A stretch of DNA of 64,000 nt from Tubiluchus corallicola (lineage: Eukaryota; Priapulida; Priapulimorpha; Priapulimorphida; Tubiluchidae), in NCBI GenBank assembly GCA_030141605.1, contig JAQGDQ010000024.1, forward strand, positions 577,501 to 641,500. Reading direction: 5' to 3'. Positions 11,201 to 23,289 of the stretch are shown here, one piece after another; the first letter of the stretch is position 1, and every line of letters starts with the position of its first letter. A program made the position numbers and the translations under genes. Under the pieces are notes generated by a model. That model was given only the letters and a program-made list of their open reading frames with translations. It had not been told where the DNA came from and did not search any database.

Positions 11201-14200
11201 ATCTAAGATGTATAGTTGGTTTGTAATTTTGGACGTGCATGACAGGAATTTTTAATCAAGTTAAGGGAGAGACTCATTCCATTGCAGAGACCATGAGTCC
11301 ATGCAGTATGAGTTTCTTAGTCCCTTGGCAAGTATGCAGAGTAGTAAGGATAGATTACATTTAAAAAAATAGCCAGGAATTGTTAATGCAGTCATTTCTC
11401 CTTTCATGCAAGCACTGCTGAAACAGCCCAGAATTAATTTTGACTACACCTTTTGGTGAACATACATTTCACTAATATTTTTTTAGCTTACTCTTTGACT
11501 GAAATGTAAAATTTTAGAATTATAGTCACACACTCGGTGAGCACCTTAAATATGTGCATATGCACATACAGGATGTCAGGAAATGATGGCCCAGCAGCTA
11601 TACATAAAAATAATTACAACTTGATGTAAGTCTATTTTTTTTAATTTTAATCATAATGTTTCAAAGTTTTTTCTCCTCCTTATTACACCATTCCCATTGA
11701 GAAACCAACTTGAATCATGCCACTGTTCATTTGTGGCCCTCAGTGCAGATATAAGATAAGATAAATTAAATGATAGTTTTGTCAGTTTTTATTTAATCTT
11801 TTTGGTTTTTTCCGAACAGTTGATCGTTTCCTGGCTTGTGCAGGCTAGTATTGCATTTCCTTGCATTGTTTAATTTTCTTGCAAATATTCTTGTTGGTGT
11901 TCTCTGAGTTTTGACTTCTCCATTAAATAGCTTTATGAGACATTTCTTTCCATATCAGATAGTTATTATACATTGTTGTTAGGTCGTATTTCAGATCTTG
12001 TTTTTTTGTGTATAGGTTTTTGCTATGTGATGACGTGGATTCGTCTGAAGACACACAAGTGAATTTTGAGCTTGTGTTACGCAAATGGGTGGAACTTAAT
12101 CCAGGCTTGGAATTTAGATGCTTTATAAAAAATGATCAAATTGTAGGTATGTTTACAAACGTATACTATATATTAGCATTAATAGACTTACTTTGACTAC
12201 GTCTATTTAGTACACAATAGATTTTTTTGTTTACAACAATCTACAGCATTTCACTGCCATTTAAATATGTGGAAAAACGTTCTTAAAATAATTTCTTTGA
12301 AAATTAAGACATTTGTGAGAATTTTTTTATGAAATTTTTTAAAAGTATAATTTGTGATGCAGCTCACTGCTTACAACACTAGCAGAATTCAATATATGAT
12401 TATTCAGCAATGAGCTACATTAGATCATTCAAAGTAGAGCTGCTGGCTACTGTAGCCTATTGATCTAAATAAGAAAATCCATAGTAATATCATAATGACA
12501 GCATTTCTGAAGATCAGTTTGGGAGATTGTTCTATGAATACTAAGCAATAAATTTTGTATATTTGCTAACTAAAAATAAGTATTTTTTATATTATATTTA
12601 TCATATGCTGAATAGGCATCTGACTTGAAGATATGTATTAACTATTAAAGTAAAGTATGTTGTAAACAACTTCTTCGGTACTTTCCATTGAATAAAAAAT
12701 AGGTTTTTGTGGATGTAGTTCTTGCAAATATGAAGAACTTATCGTCAGTTTAAACAGTTTGTTAAATTCTTTCTGTTTAGAACAAAAGTTCTGTGTATTG
12801 CAGTACAATTTTATCAGTCAAAATTATTCTGTTGGTTTACATCATGCAGTTGGGCTGACGTGTTTGGTCTTTTATGCAATGCAGAAACTCGAAGGACAAT
12901 GAAATTTTATTTTGTAATAACTACGTCCAGCCTTTATTTAATGATTTGACAGTGATTTCACTCATGACTTTAAATAACCTATTATTTATTAGCAAAAATT
13001 CTTACCATATTTATGCATATTTACTGACTGCTATAAATTATCTAGTGGCACTATGCCACACTATAAACTTTTGTAAAACAATATACATTTGCTTACGTTA
13101 TTGGAACAGGCATTTCTCAGCGACACGATACAAATTTCTTCGATTTTATTCATTCTATGAAAGAAGAAATCTGCCTAGACATTTTGAAGTTTTACCAGTC
13201 TAAGATCGAGGGAAAATTTGCTGATCAAAATTGTAAGTGCAGTGACTATAGTAAATATAGTTATTCATTAATTACGTGTTAATGAATGTTAATAACCTCT
13301 CATTATTAGAGATGTTAACACTGTATTTCTAGTGTTTATTTTGCAGTGTACTTTTGCTTCATAGGTGCTAATAATTATTAATCTTTGCAATTGTAAATGA
13401 TGACTGCAACAAATGGCTGAAAAAAATTTAAGCGTAAAATATTCTAAAGTCAATGAACCTATGCAAAATTAACTTAAAAGGTGCTAACGAGCGCTGGTCG
13501 ACTGGTTTCGTCTGTCGTCCTTTGAGCAGCAGGGCTGCAAGTGACACCAGGCGACAGTAGAATTTCCACAACAGAAATCCAATTAATGGCAAGCAGTGTA
13601 CTGTAAAGCTACTGAAATAATACTACTAAAAGGAGCAATGTAAATAGGTTAGACTATGATATCTACACTATGAAATCTATAGGTTGATTACGAAATATTT
13701 GCATTTTACATTGCCGTTTGCTGAATGAAATTTGTAGTTTTTTCTGCATTGTAATTCTAAAAAAACATAAATGCTATCATTTGAAGCAAAAGTTGACATT
13801 AGAGCAATATTTATTGTAGCCTATTGAGATAGTAATGCAATATTTGCTGGGCGGGCACACTTTGGCCACTTTACATTTTGAAGAATCATAATTTTTTAAT
13901 TTTAACACTACTAATTTTTTTAATACCTTTCTGCTAGAAATTTTAAAATTATGGAAATGAAACTGTAGATTTTTAATTAAGCTTCTAAACTTACTTACAT
14001 AATAAGTGCAAACTATACATTGCATTTTTATCTTACTGATTACTACTAGAGAACAGAGATCCACTCACTGCTGCTGAGTTTAAGAAAAGTGTAATTGTGA
14101 GTGTAATTGTTTAGTGGTTAAATCAACCATGCACTCAATCATCTGGGCAGTATGGGCTCCTGCTGCTTTGATTATTGCTAACAGGTTCTTGGGTGCACAA

Positions 14201-17200
14201 ACACCTTTGTTGTATGTGCACTTGAAAAATTGTTGATAACACAATAGATAAATAGATGCTGTTATAGCACATTACAACTAATATTAAAATACGTATTTAC
14301 ACAATAAGAACTGAATTTAGCTGCTATACCAAAGTCAAAGGTATATAAGTGTCTCTACAACAGGCTAGGCAACATTGCTGTGTGAAGTTATTTTCTTAAG
14401 ATTTATAAAATTTATCAGTGAAAATAGGCCTCCTAACAAAATAGAAAAGTTAACTATTATTTCAGAAGAAACTTTAGTTAAGCATTTGTAATGCCTTATT
14501 GTTAATTCTGAGATTTTTAAAATACGTTTATATAACAAAAACGTTATTTGTGATACAAGTTACTGTGCATTGTATGTAAGGTATTGTAATAAAATGTACT
14601 TTGGTGAAACAATCATGTGACTCGGTGATCGGTTTGCACTGACATCTTGCCTTTTTCTCAGGCTTTTAATTGGCCTGACCACAGTTATGACCTGGTGTTG
14701 ACTCTGTGACTATGCTATATTGGACTTGCTATGATGGAGAACACAAGTGTAAGGAAATAGAACTATTTTTCAGCTTGGACATTTCCTTTTTTGGCAACAT
14801 TAACAGATGGGTTTTTCAACCACTTCTGTTCCATGTTCATCTGAGAGTCAAAGCATGTGTAGCTAAGTTTGCTAATATATGTGCTTCTTTAATTTAGTCT
14901 TTGTGTTTCTTTCTAATTCAGTACTTTTGTTTTACAGATGTAATGGATGTTTACAGATGCAATAAAGTAAGTTTACTTTGCCAGTATAATTCAAAATTTC
15001 TGCAGCACGTGGGAATATAATAATTAGCACGAGAAAAAGATACACCAGTTTCTGTTATTTCAGTACTAATTTTAGTAGACGGCAAAACAGGTGCTGTAAA
15101 CACTGTGCATAATGGTATGTTGGGCATAACGCACGGTGTCATCTGTTAATTAGAAAAAGTAACTATTTTTAAAATTACTGCACCTTTAACACTTTTTTGT
15201 AGTGCTGCCTATAAGAATTATTATTATTATTTCCTGCTTTAACACGGATATGTATTGCTCCAGCGTGGTTTGTATGTTTTCTGTGTCAATGTTGATGTGC
15301 TTGATGAAGTCATACTTTTTCCACCGAACTCATTATTAATGCCATCATGTTTTGCTTCTAGTCTTGGATCATTCAAATCATATGACGTATATACTAAATT
15401 TGCTTTACGTTTCCAGTATTTCTTCATATATCATGAAGAAATTTATTTAACAAAAAATGTTATGAGTCTGCTGTGATTGCTGATTGCATAATACTAAAAT
15501 ATTTTTGCTCATCTTCTCTGTTATGATAGATACTCATTAAAGCCTTTGGTCTATTTATTTTTTCATGTCTTGCCACCAACTGCCACTCATTTTCTTATTT
15601 AGTAAATTTGCAAATGTGAGGCGCATTTGCTTTGCATAAGATAAATTTTGTAAAAAGTGAAACTGGCAGTTGCATGTTAGTTGCCTTAATGTCAGAGTCT
15701 CGTCTGGAATTAAATTGGTGCTGAATATGCTGCTGGAAATAACATTATTTAATATAAGTATACAAATATTTACATTAAGTGACACTAATATGTACTGCAT
15801 TTTGCTGTGCATTACTAACAAAATTAACTCTCCTCAGTTAACTTTGCTCATCAACTCTCTTTCATAATTTCTGGTTTTAAAAAGCTTTCGCTGTACTGAT
15901 GTGTTCTGAATCTAACCATTTATAAATTCTGTTTTTAATTAGGATTCAGTTTGGTTGATTGACTTTAATCCGTTTGGCACTGTTACTGACTCACTGTTGT
16001 TTACTTGGGAAGAGTTGATGGAAAAACAACCTGTGACACACAATGTGGATGTAACAACAGAAGATGTGTGTTTGGTAATTAGTTTTGTCATCATAATTGC
16101 TACCAATCCGAAGAGGCAGAACATTCACAATTAGTCATAAGCATTGTAATTTGTAATTTTAATGCTGTATAGTTTGTCTATGTTTGATGTTGTGTCTATG
16201 TGATTTACTATACGTAAAATTTTCTAATTTTTAACTAGGGAATGAAAATAAAATGAGCAGAAAATAAAAAATTGTTACTATAATTTTAACTTGAATATTA
16301 ATAATTCATTTCAAGTTAAAAATAAAAGGGAAGAAGTAATATATCTGTTTATGAGATCATGCAGATCATGCTACAGATGAACTTTAATTAATGATGACTC
16401 AATAAACCTAGGGAAAATAAAATAGCATGCAATCTAAATTCATGCTCAAGTGATCATAAAACAAAAAGTCATACATAATCAGTATCCCAATCTGTGAATT
16501 GGGACCTTCACATAATACCATAACACAGACTTGGAATGGAAAAAAAACGGCGTGTGTATTGTCATTTTAAAGTGAGGACTAGTCAGTAAAATTGATGGGT
16601 CGAGCTAAAACAATTTCTGCACAAAACGATCGAGTGCCATAAAATGTGGCAAGTTTGTCTTAGACGCCTCAAAATGCAGCAGCACATTCACATTAATGAA
16701 ATCACACAACATGCACCTGAACATTATGCACTTGTATTTGGTATTTTAAAATTAGCTGTCGTGGGTGTACTTATACGGTCTTGTGTTTTAACTTTCTATG
16801 ACACCAAATTTTGTTTTGTCCATTTGTAGGTTAGTCAGTTCTAAGCTACATAACATCTTTGATTATGATGTACAGGCATTTTGTATTCGCCTAAAAATTT
16901 TGTATTTCTAAACCAGTCTTAGTTTACTTGGTTTACTGTTACTGTTGGACAAATTTGCTATTTACTGTGACTTCTGTACATGATTCAAATACTTTCATTT
17001 CTCTTACCAAAAGTTACATTGTACTGGGCCACTGGTGTTTGTACTTCAACTGGTTTAGCTTCATTTTTTCTGCTTCAAAACTTTATATTTCAGAAAACTA
17101 CATGTCTTGCATAAGTCTATGATAATACAGATTTTTCCACTGTTACAAGAGAGCTAATTTGTTTTAGTTGCGGCAGTTTGGACTTTTGCTATTAGTTTGG

Positions 17201-17780
17201 AGATACAATGAGCATGATTACATTGGGCAAGTAAAATTTGTAATTATCATCCTTTCAGGTTTTAGATTTTCGGTTTGTTGGTCAAGATCCAGGGATGCAA
17301 GCTAATCCATACAGACAGTATGGGTTACCTCGAGATGTATATGAGTTTACTGGACCTCAGAACACAAGTGACATTGTAGAGTTTTTAAAATATGCCGTGA
17401 GTAACTATGACTTTATAGAAAAACTTGTATTAGCAAAAATTATATAATATACACTTTCACAATTAGCTTTTAGATAAATAAATAGAAATGTTACAAATGA
17501 ACATTATTGTTTAATTCATAAGAGAGGAGACTGCTTGCCAGCCAAGACTGTGAAGCACTGAAATATATTGGAGAGAGTCATAAACGTGTATGGTTAGAAT
17601 GGTGTTTTTTCTTTATGCAATAAATATCATTGATTGACATGTAGCTAACAAGTTATTACAAAAACATGTCATTGAAGTGGTTATTTATGTCATTGTGATG
17701 ATTAAACAATGCCTTAATTTTGAATACAGCAAATTATCGTATTATTTCAGACAGTGGATAGTGATGGTGATGAAGAATGA
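5276..17780 (+). CDS. CDC123: CDC123, eIF2 assembly chaperone (11 exons, 344 aa)
   Basis: Exons: 5276-5349, 7691-7762, 8573-8642, 9759-9887, 10825-10931, 12016-12146, 13110-13232, 14938-14966, 15943-16074, 17259-17396, 17751-17780. They total 1035 nt, in frame throughout, close to the length of the human protein. CDC123 (D123 family, ATP-grasp fold) is a cytosolic protein that helps join the alpha and gamma subunits of eIF2, so it supports translation initiation. Diagnostic blocks are FSAWY (residues 11-15), [14 protein letters not shown], an acidic stretch at about 49-72, [36 protein letters not shown] and [20 protein letters not shown] (D252 and N254 fit the ATP/Mg site). The start at 5276 matches the conserved N-terminus and has A at -3; an in-frame ATG at 5210 would add 22 residues. 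Intron 1 has a GC donor, and exon 8 is only 29 nt. Confidence 0.95.
5350..5351 (+). other. Non-canonical GC splice donor, CDC123 intron 1
   Basis: Exon 1 ends ATCGAAAG and the intron begins gcgagt; its acceptor is ctctag at 7685-7690. The joined codon AG+T gives Ser, between TIE and VVIPLP, exactly as the CDC123 family requires. No GT nearby keeps both the frame and the conserved sequence. All other junctions I mapped in this window are GT-AG. Confidence 0.8.
5690..5833 (+). mobile_element. LINE 3' fragment (plus strand) in CDC123 intron 1
   Basis: An open stretch reads [18 protein letters not shown], then [19 protein letters not shown]. This matches the C-terminal tail of LINE reverse transcriptase ORFs (RKNFFSxRVVxxWNxLP...VxaxSvnxFK). 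Only this tail is recognisable. Confidence 0.65.
6127..7095 (-). mobile_element. LINE 3' fragment (minus strand) in CDC123 intron 1
   Basis: On the minus strand, reading from 7095 down, I see [10 protein letters not shown], then [20 protein letters not shown], and the tail [22 protein letters not shown]. This is the order seen in the C-terminal half of LINE reverse transcriptases. It has several stops and frameshifts. It faces the opposite way from the fragment at 5690-5833, so the two are separate insertions. Confidence 0.75.
8681..8701. repeat. (AAT)n microsatellite
   Basis: About seven perfect AAT units lie in the CDC123 intron just after exon 3. Confidence 0.9.
10193..10681. mobile_element. 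hAT-type MITE in CDC123 intron 4
   Basis: The left end CAGTGGCGGCTCGTA and right end ACGAGCCGCTACTG form terminal inverted repeats with one or two mismatches. A perfect 8-bp duplication, gatatgag, flanks it (10185-10192 and 10682-10689). The 489-bp body has no transposase. The CAGTGGCGGCTCGT terminus is a common hAT type in animals. Confidence 0.92.
14938..14966 (+). other. CDC123: 29-nt micro-exon of CDC123
   Basis: It encodes [10 protein letters not shown] (first base borrowed from the previous exon) between tttacag and gtaagt. It supplies the strand before WLIDFNPFG. Leaving it out would shift the frame, because it enters in phase 1 and leaves in phase 0. Confidence 0.85.
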
Positions 17781-20700
17781 CTATTGATCATTTCATGGGG
17801 ACAGATCATGTGAAATGTGGCTAGCAATGATTTGCTGCTATGCTGTACCTCGTACTGTCTTGAAAGCACCTTTATTTTGGCTGGTGAAATTGTTTGGTGC
17901 TGGAATTTCCAGCATATATTTTTCACTTTGAAAATTGTTTGATGATGTGCCACATTGTCCATTCATCCATCAATGTAATGGTATGATCTTCTTGTCGCGA
18001 AGGTAAAATGAAGATATACGCGTTTGTCAAAGACGACAAGTCAAATGTAAAGTATAAACTTACATGGTTTATTAACTCTTATAGATAACAAATATGACCA
18101 TACACTCTTGTCGCTACATAAAGTGTTGCTGAAGTAAATTGATGATAATTACAGCAATTATATACAAATGGTGAAATCGTTACTATACATGACATCGCTA
18201 CACGATTATCACAAGAGTGAGAAAACGTGGGTGTTAAAAGCAGTAACTGAATTCTTAGTGCAAAAACAGTGAACCGCCTAAAGCGGTGAATTCGAACATC
18301 GCCAGCGAGTACGTATGGCATAGAAACCTCAGCCATAGATGTAAAATACTACCAAAATAATTACACTTATACTAACGGACTCGGTCACAGTTACAATCAG
18401 GGTTCTGATGCCATTGGAGGTGGCCTTGTTGCAGCAAAAGAAAAGTCCAAAGGTGTTGTTAAATTGTTTTTGCTGCTGATTATAGTGTATAATGTACTCA
18501 CGACTGAAAACAAAGTTAGGTGTCTCGTTTGAATGCTGTGATATAAGAAAGAACTTCAAAAAAGAATTCTATTCATGTGTAAATTAAGTTTCCATTTGAA
18601 ATTTCTAGAAAACAAAAACTGTTTAATTAATGTGTATTGATGTTCACATTTGTTAATTATTCTATTTTGATGGCTCAAGACGACCTACAGTTGTTGTTGC
18701 TGCTACTGTTGCTATATGTTACTTGCTGTTATCTAACACCAAGTGGTGATGTGTGAGCAGTGTTTATCAAAAATTGAATCTGTTCAAGTTGTAATGTGTT
18801 TTGCAATTAAAGTATTAAACCATGATGGATCAGTTATTGTGAAACTTAAAAACCAGATTATGAGATAATTATAAGCAATTATTTATTTTATTGTTAATAA
18901 GCAAACATACTGTAATACAGCGTATAAATGAAGTAGAGATTTTCATTAAAGAAAAGTGAATAGAGTAACAAAATTTTATCTTCTGAATATTTGGAATTTG
19001 ATAGATTTTTTTGTTTTTTCAAAGGAATTATATGCATACCATTTTTTTCATACAAATTGCCCCAAATGAAACCATTGGCAACTACTTTAAAGAAGTTAAC
19101 TGCATTAGGAATTTAAAGTAGAATATAATACAGTGCCACCAAAATATGATTCTTGTGTCTAATTTAGTAATAATAGGATATATCTGTTAAAACTCATCTT
19201 GAAGTGTGTGAGGTTGCACAATGAACACACAAAAATTTTGCTGGCAGGTAAGAAGCTAGGACAAAAACTGACTTTATAAGCTGGTATCCTGCTTCTGTGC
19301 CCAGGGTAAAAATATGAGAAGCACTGTAGGTGTCTAGGAAAAACAGCAAAAATACAAGACAATTTTGAAGAAATCAGGACAATAGTCTAAAATATGTGAA
19401 AATCCTGGAAAAACAGTAAGTCGATGAAACTTTTGGTTGTTTGAATTTTTCAAGCTGAGTCATTGATAGCTCTGCACATTTACATTCATGATGCTTCATT
19501 TGCAATTAGCATTTACCAAAAATATGATGATTAAAAACAGGATACTAATGACTATTTGAAAGGTTTATCATTAAAAACCATTTTACATCCTAGATTAACA
19601 AGTTATGCTTTGCAAGGTGTGTAAAATAAAAATTTAATGTATTTGTACAACTCCTGGGACTTGGTGCATAATATAATCTTTGATCATGCATAATGGTTAT
19701 TATTATTTAAACGTTTCCTTGCGAGTAATTTTTTTCTTCAATAATAAAAAGATAATTTTAATATTGTTTAAACTGTTTCTTTGGTTTGTTCGCAAAAAAC
19801 AAACAAATTTACTGGCTGCTCGTCTATGGACTATACAAGACTCCACAGGACTGCGAAAATTTTTTTACAGCTGTTTTCAAGTGAACATCCTTGTTGACTG
19901 CGCGCGCATCAATAGCCTCATTAACATACGTACAGTATTGGAGGTCCGGATTTTATGTTGCCGTTTTTTTGATCGGATGTCTTAATAAGGGTAAGAGTTT
20001 TTCTCAAAATTTAATGTACAGAATTCCAAGTATTGAATTATCTAATTAATGAAATCAAATGTGTCACGTTTGTGTTCAGAATTACGGCATGCGACCATTG
20101 TTTTTTGGTGGAGGTATTTTTGGCGCCGATATACACGTATGACGACGCGAAAATGAGATACCAGTTAAGATGAGTTTTTGCTTTGAAAAAGACATAATTA
20201 TGCAGCGATTCAGTTTTAGGTCATGCCTACGTGGCAGAGAATTTGAGCAAAACCAAAACTGTTGTTTTTGAATAAGATTATTTACAGTATTTTGCTGTTT
20301 TGAAGAACGTAAAGTAGAACAAAATGGCGGTACTAGGTGAAGCCATTCTGTGCAGAATAGGGGTGGTCATGACGTCATGACGATGAGGGGTATATGCAGT
20401 GGAGTCTATTTTAAAATTGGATAGGGTTATATTCACGTTCAACATTTTCCTGAATGCATATTATAAAAATCACAACACACTCACATTGCTAAATACAAAT
20501 CTTCACTTTATTGAAGAAAAAATGATGTAACTTGTGCTGTATATCCCATTATAATTTAATACTGAGTGTTGCAAGTTTAATTTTCTGGGTCGGTTTTACA
20601 TTTCCTTCACTGCTGTAAAAGACTACAAGAGCAGTCACATTGGTGATAACAGATAATGTGCGCTTATGCTGATTATCTTGACTATCTTCCCTTTTTACTT

Positions 20701-22368
20701 GTAATTAGTTGAGTGGTGTGAGACCATTAATTAAAAGACTGTGAACAGTCATATATAAATGTAATGAATTAGTTTTTAAGGAATTTTCATAATCATTTTA
20801 ATGGCTCTTAATAAGTATATACAAACACTACAAAGTTACTAAGGAAACTAATCCCTTTCACTACATTAACCTTATAAGCTAGCTAGACTTAACTAAATTA
20901 AATTAAGTACAGTTAATTATAATTATGTTCAAGATCTAAGTCTGTTTCTGAATCAAAGTGAATTTGTTCAGGTGGCAAATTAAAAAACTATACAAAATGG
21001 GAACACTTGATATCGTGCAATGGCAGCCAAATTTACTTCTATATGTCGTCATTGTTCACAGAGCCTAATAATTACATTTACAAGATGTGGTTACGGTGAG
21101 CTAGTTGGTTGCATTCAGATTCATTATTAAACAGATATATGTACATAGCTAAAACTGTACACCACATTACACATTCACATTACAAATTTGCTTTTGCAAT
21201 CTTACACTTACACACATTTTGTACTAAATTTTTAATTATAAATTTGCAATCACTAATTGCGCTATAGAATACGGAATATCTAATATATATACTATAGTCA
21301 TTTATACAGTTCGTGCAAATAACATGTCAAACAAGTAAACTGAACGAGATTAGATTGCAGATAGACCTAATTGCTGCAAATATTGAGCAGTTAAACAAAA
21401 ATGCATGGAACTCTACTGAAGATAGCAAAAGAAAGTAAAATGGTACTTTTTATGAAGTCCATGGAGTTCCACATTCATTAACAAGCAAATGTAATGTAAC
21501 TCGTATAAGAACAAGTGCTGAGATAAGGTTGATTTTGAATTTTTGACTAAGTTTTCTTGCTAGCCAGAATATTTTAAAAATGATCAATTAAACAAAATTC
21601 TAGTCTAAAACTAAAAAAATATGTTTGTGCTCATTCATTTTTTTATAGGTGGGCAACAAAAGTTTTTGAGCAGCGTCTTCTCCGGTAATTCTCAAAAATA
21701 GCACAGTGCCTGTGATGAACACATGCAAAATTTAGAGCCAATTCCTATTTCTTAAAATAAGAAATACACCATTTATTTTCGCCAGCAAGTGCCCGATTTA
21801 CGTTTTAGCATATTTGAGCTATATACCTTTAAAAGTAAATGTTGTATGGAGCTAGAAATGTGTGCTATGGGTAAACTGCACCCGAACATCATGCTGGAAG
21901 TGTCTGCATAGTAGTAGTAATAGGAGCAGCAGTAGTAGTATATTTCTTTTCTGTAGTTCAAAGAACTACAGAAGCACATAATACAACAAATAATAATTAG
22001 ATTAGAATCTAGAATAATTAGAATCTGAAGTCAGCTTCCTGAGTCTGTCGGCAGTGTCCCCTTGGTCTTTGCTCAGAGTAGCAAACTTTTTAAAAAAAAA
22101 CGTTTAAAAGATGTAAATCTTAATAATCGTTTATCTTTTAACAGGCATATATAAGTAGTCTTGACTCCTTGTGCTTTTAACCGTAATCTTTTAACTAGCC
22201 ATTTTTATCTGTAAAATTTATATCTGTGTTGTGCATACATTTTATCTTGGTTTCAGATTTTATACTTTCTACTATTAAAATAGTAAATGTTTTAATATAT
22301 TTAATAAAGATTACGTATTAAACAAACAAACAAACAGCAAGCACAAAAACCTCTGAATACTGCTGTTT
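17781..22368. other. Gene-free stretch downstream of CDC123
   Basis: The first part should be the CDC123 3' UTR; possible ATTAAA-type signals lie near 18806-18818. The rest is AT-rich with short frames that resemble nothing I know. A 16-bp perfect palindrome with a TGACGTCA core lies at 20366-20381. Confidence 0.5.
20366..20381. promoter_or_regulatory. Perfect 16-bp palindrome with CRE core
   Basis: GTCATGACGTCATGAC is self-complementary over its full length and contains TGACGTCA, the binding site of CREB/ATF bZIP factors. The sequence is certain; its use is not, because no promoter is recognised nearby. Confidence 0.35.
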
Positions 22369-23289
22369 TATTTGATTTTTTGGATACACCCTTTTGAAAA
22401 TTAAAATTTTATCATTGCAGATTACAATTTACACATTTTCAGAAGCCACAGCACAGAAGCAAAGAAGCTCTACATTTGTAAAGTAAAAAACGTAGAAGAA
22501 AGTTTGACTCATAGGACAGGAAAAGGGGTAACTGAAGTTGGTTTCAGAATAATCGCCTTAAAAAGTTATACTACTGTACAGCAGTTTTATCCATATATCG
22601 TATTTGCATTGAAAGAAGGTTTCATTTGTTTTCATTATAAATCTGCCGCAATACTGTTCTGACCATTACATGACGTCACATATGCACAATGTAAATCAGG
22701 GAAAAAAGGCAAATCCTTACAGTACAGCGTAAGCTGATTTGTCTACTTTCCGTGCAAATCTATATTACTCAACATTTCGCTTACCTGCTGGAAAAACTTA
22801 CGTAACTAGAAATAGTAATTTAAAATTTAATTTACAAATTTTATGCAGCTTTGCAGCCGATGCAGGCCCTGTATGCAAAAAGGTAGTACGTAAGTGGTAT
22901 AAAATTTCGAGACAAATTTTTTAAGCTTTATGTAAGTGGAAGGTTTTCTTGTGCTTTAAAGCTGAAAATTGGACCAGAAGTAGACATATCAGTTTACGTT
23001 GTACTGTAAGGATTTGAATGGCTTCAGTAGCTGCAATTTGGACTGGAAGCCATTTTTCGTCATTTATTTTTGGGAAGTATTTTTAGGCACTCAGATTTGC
23101 TCATCTTTTCAGGTACTCAACTACAAATATAGCAATGGATTAAAAAATGTCACTTGATTAACACATGCCTGCCATATAAAACTAATCAGCTTCTTTGCTT
23201 CTATGCTGTGGCTTCTGAAAATCTGTAAATCGTAATCTGTGATGACGAAATTTGTATTTTCGAAGGGATGTATCTAAAAAACCAAATAA
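22369..23289. repeat. Fold-back element with about 100-bp inverted arms
   Basis: Positions 22369-22469 and 23188-23289 are inverse copies of each other with scattered mismatches (shared core TTTTCAGAAGCCACAGCA). A second, inner inverted pair lies at 22710-22747 and 22979-23017 (core ATCCTTACAGTACA). Together they form a nested palindrome of about 0.9 kb. There is no coding sequence. It is probably a degraded fold-back transposon or two MITEs head to head. Confidence 0.8.
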
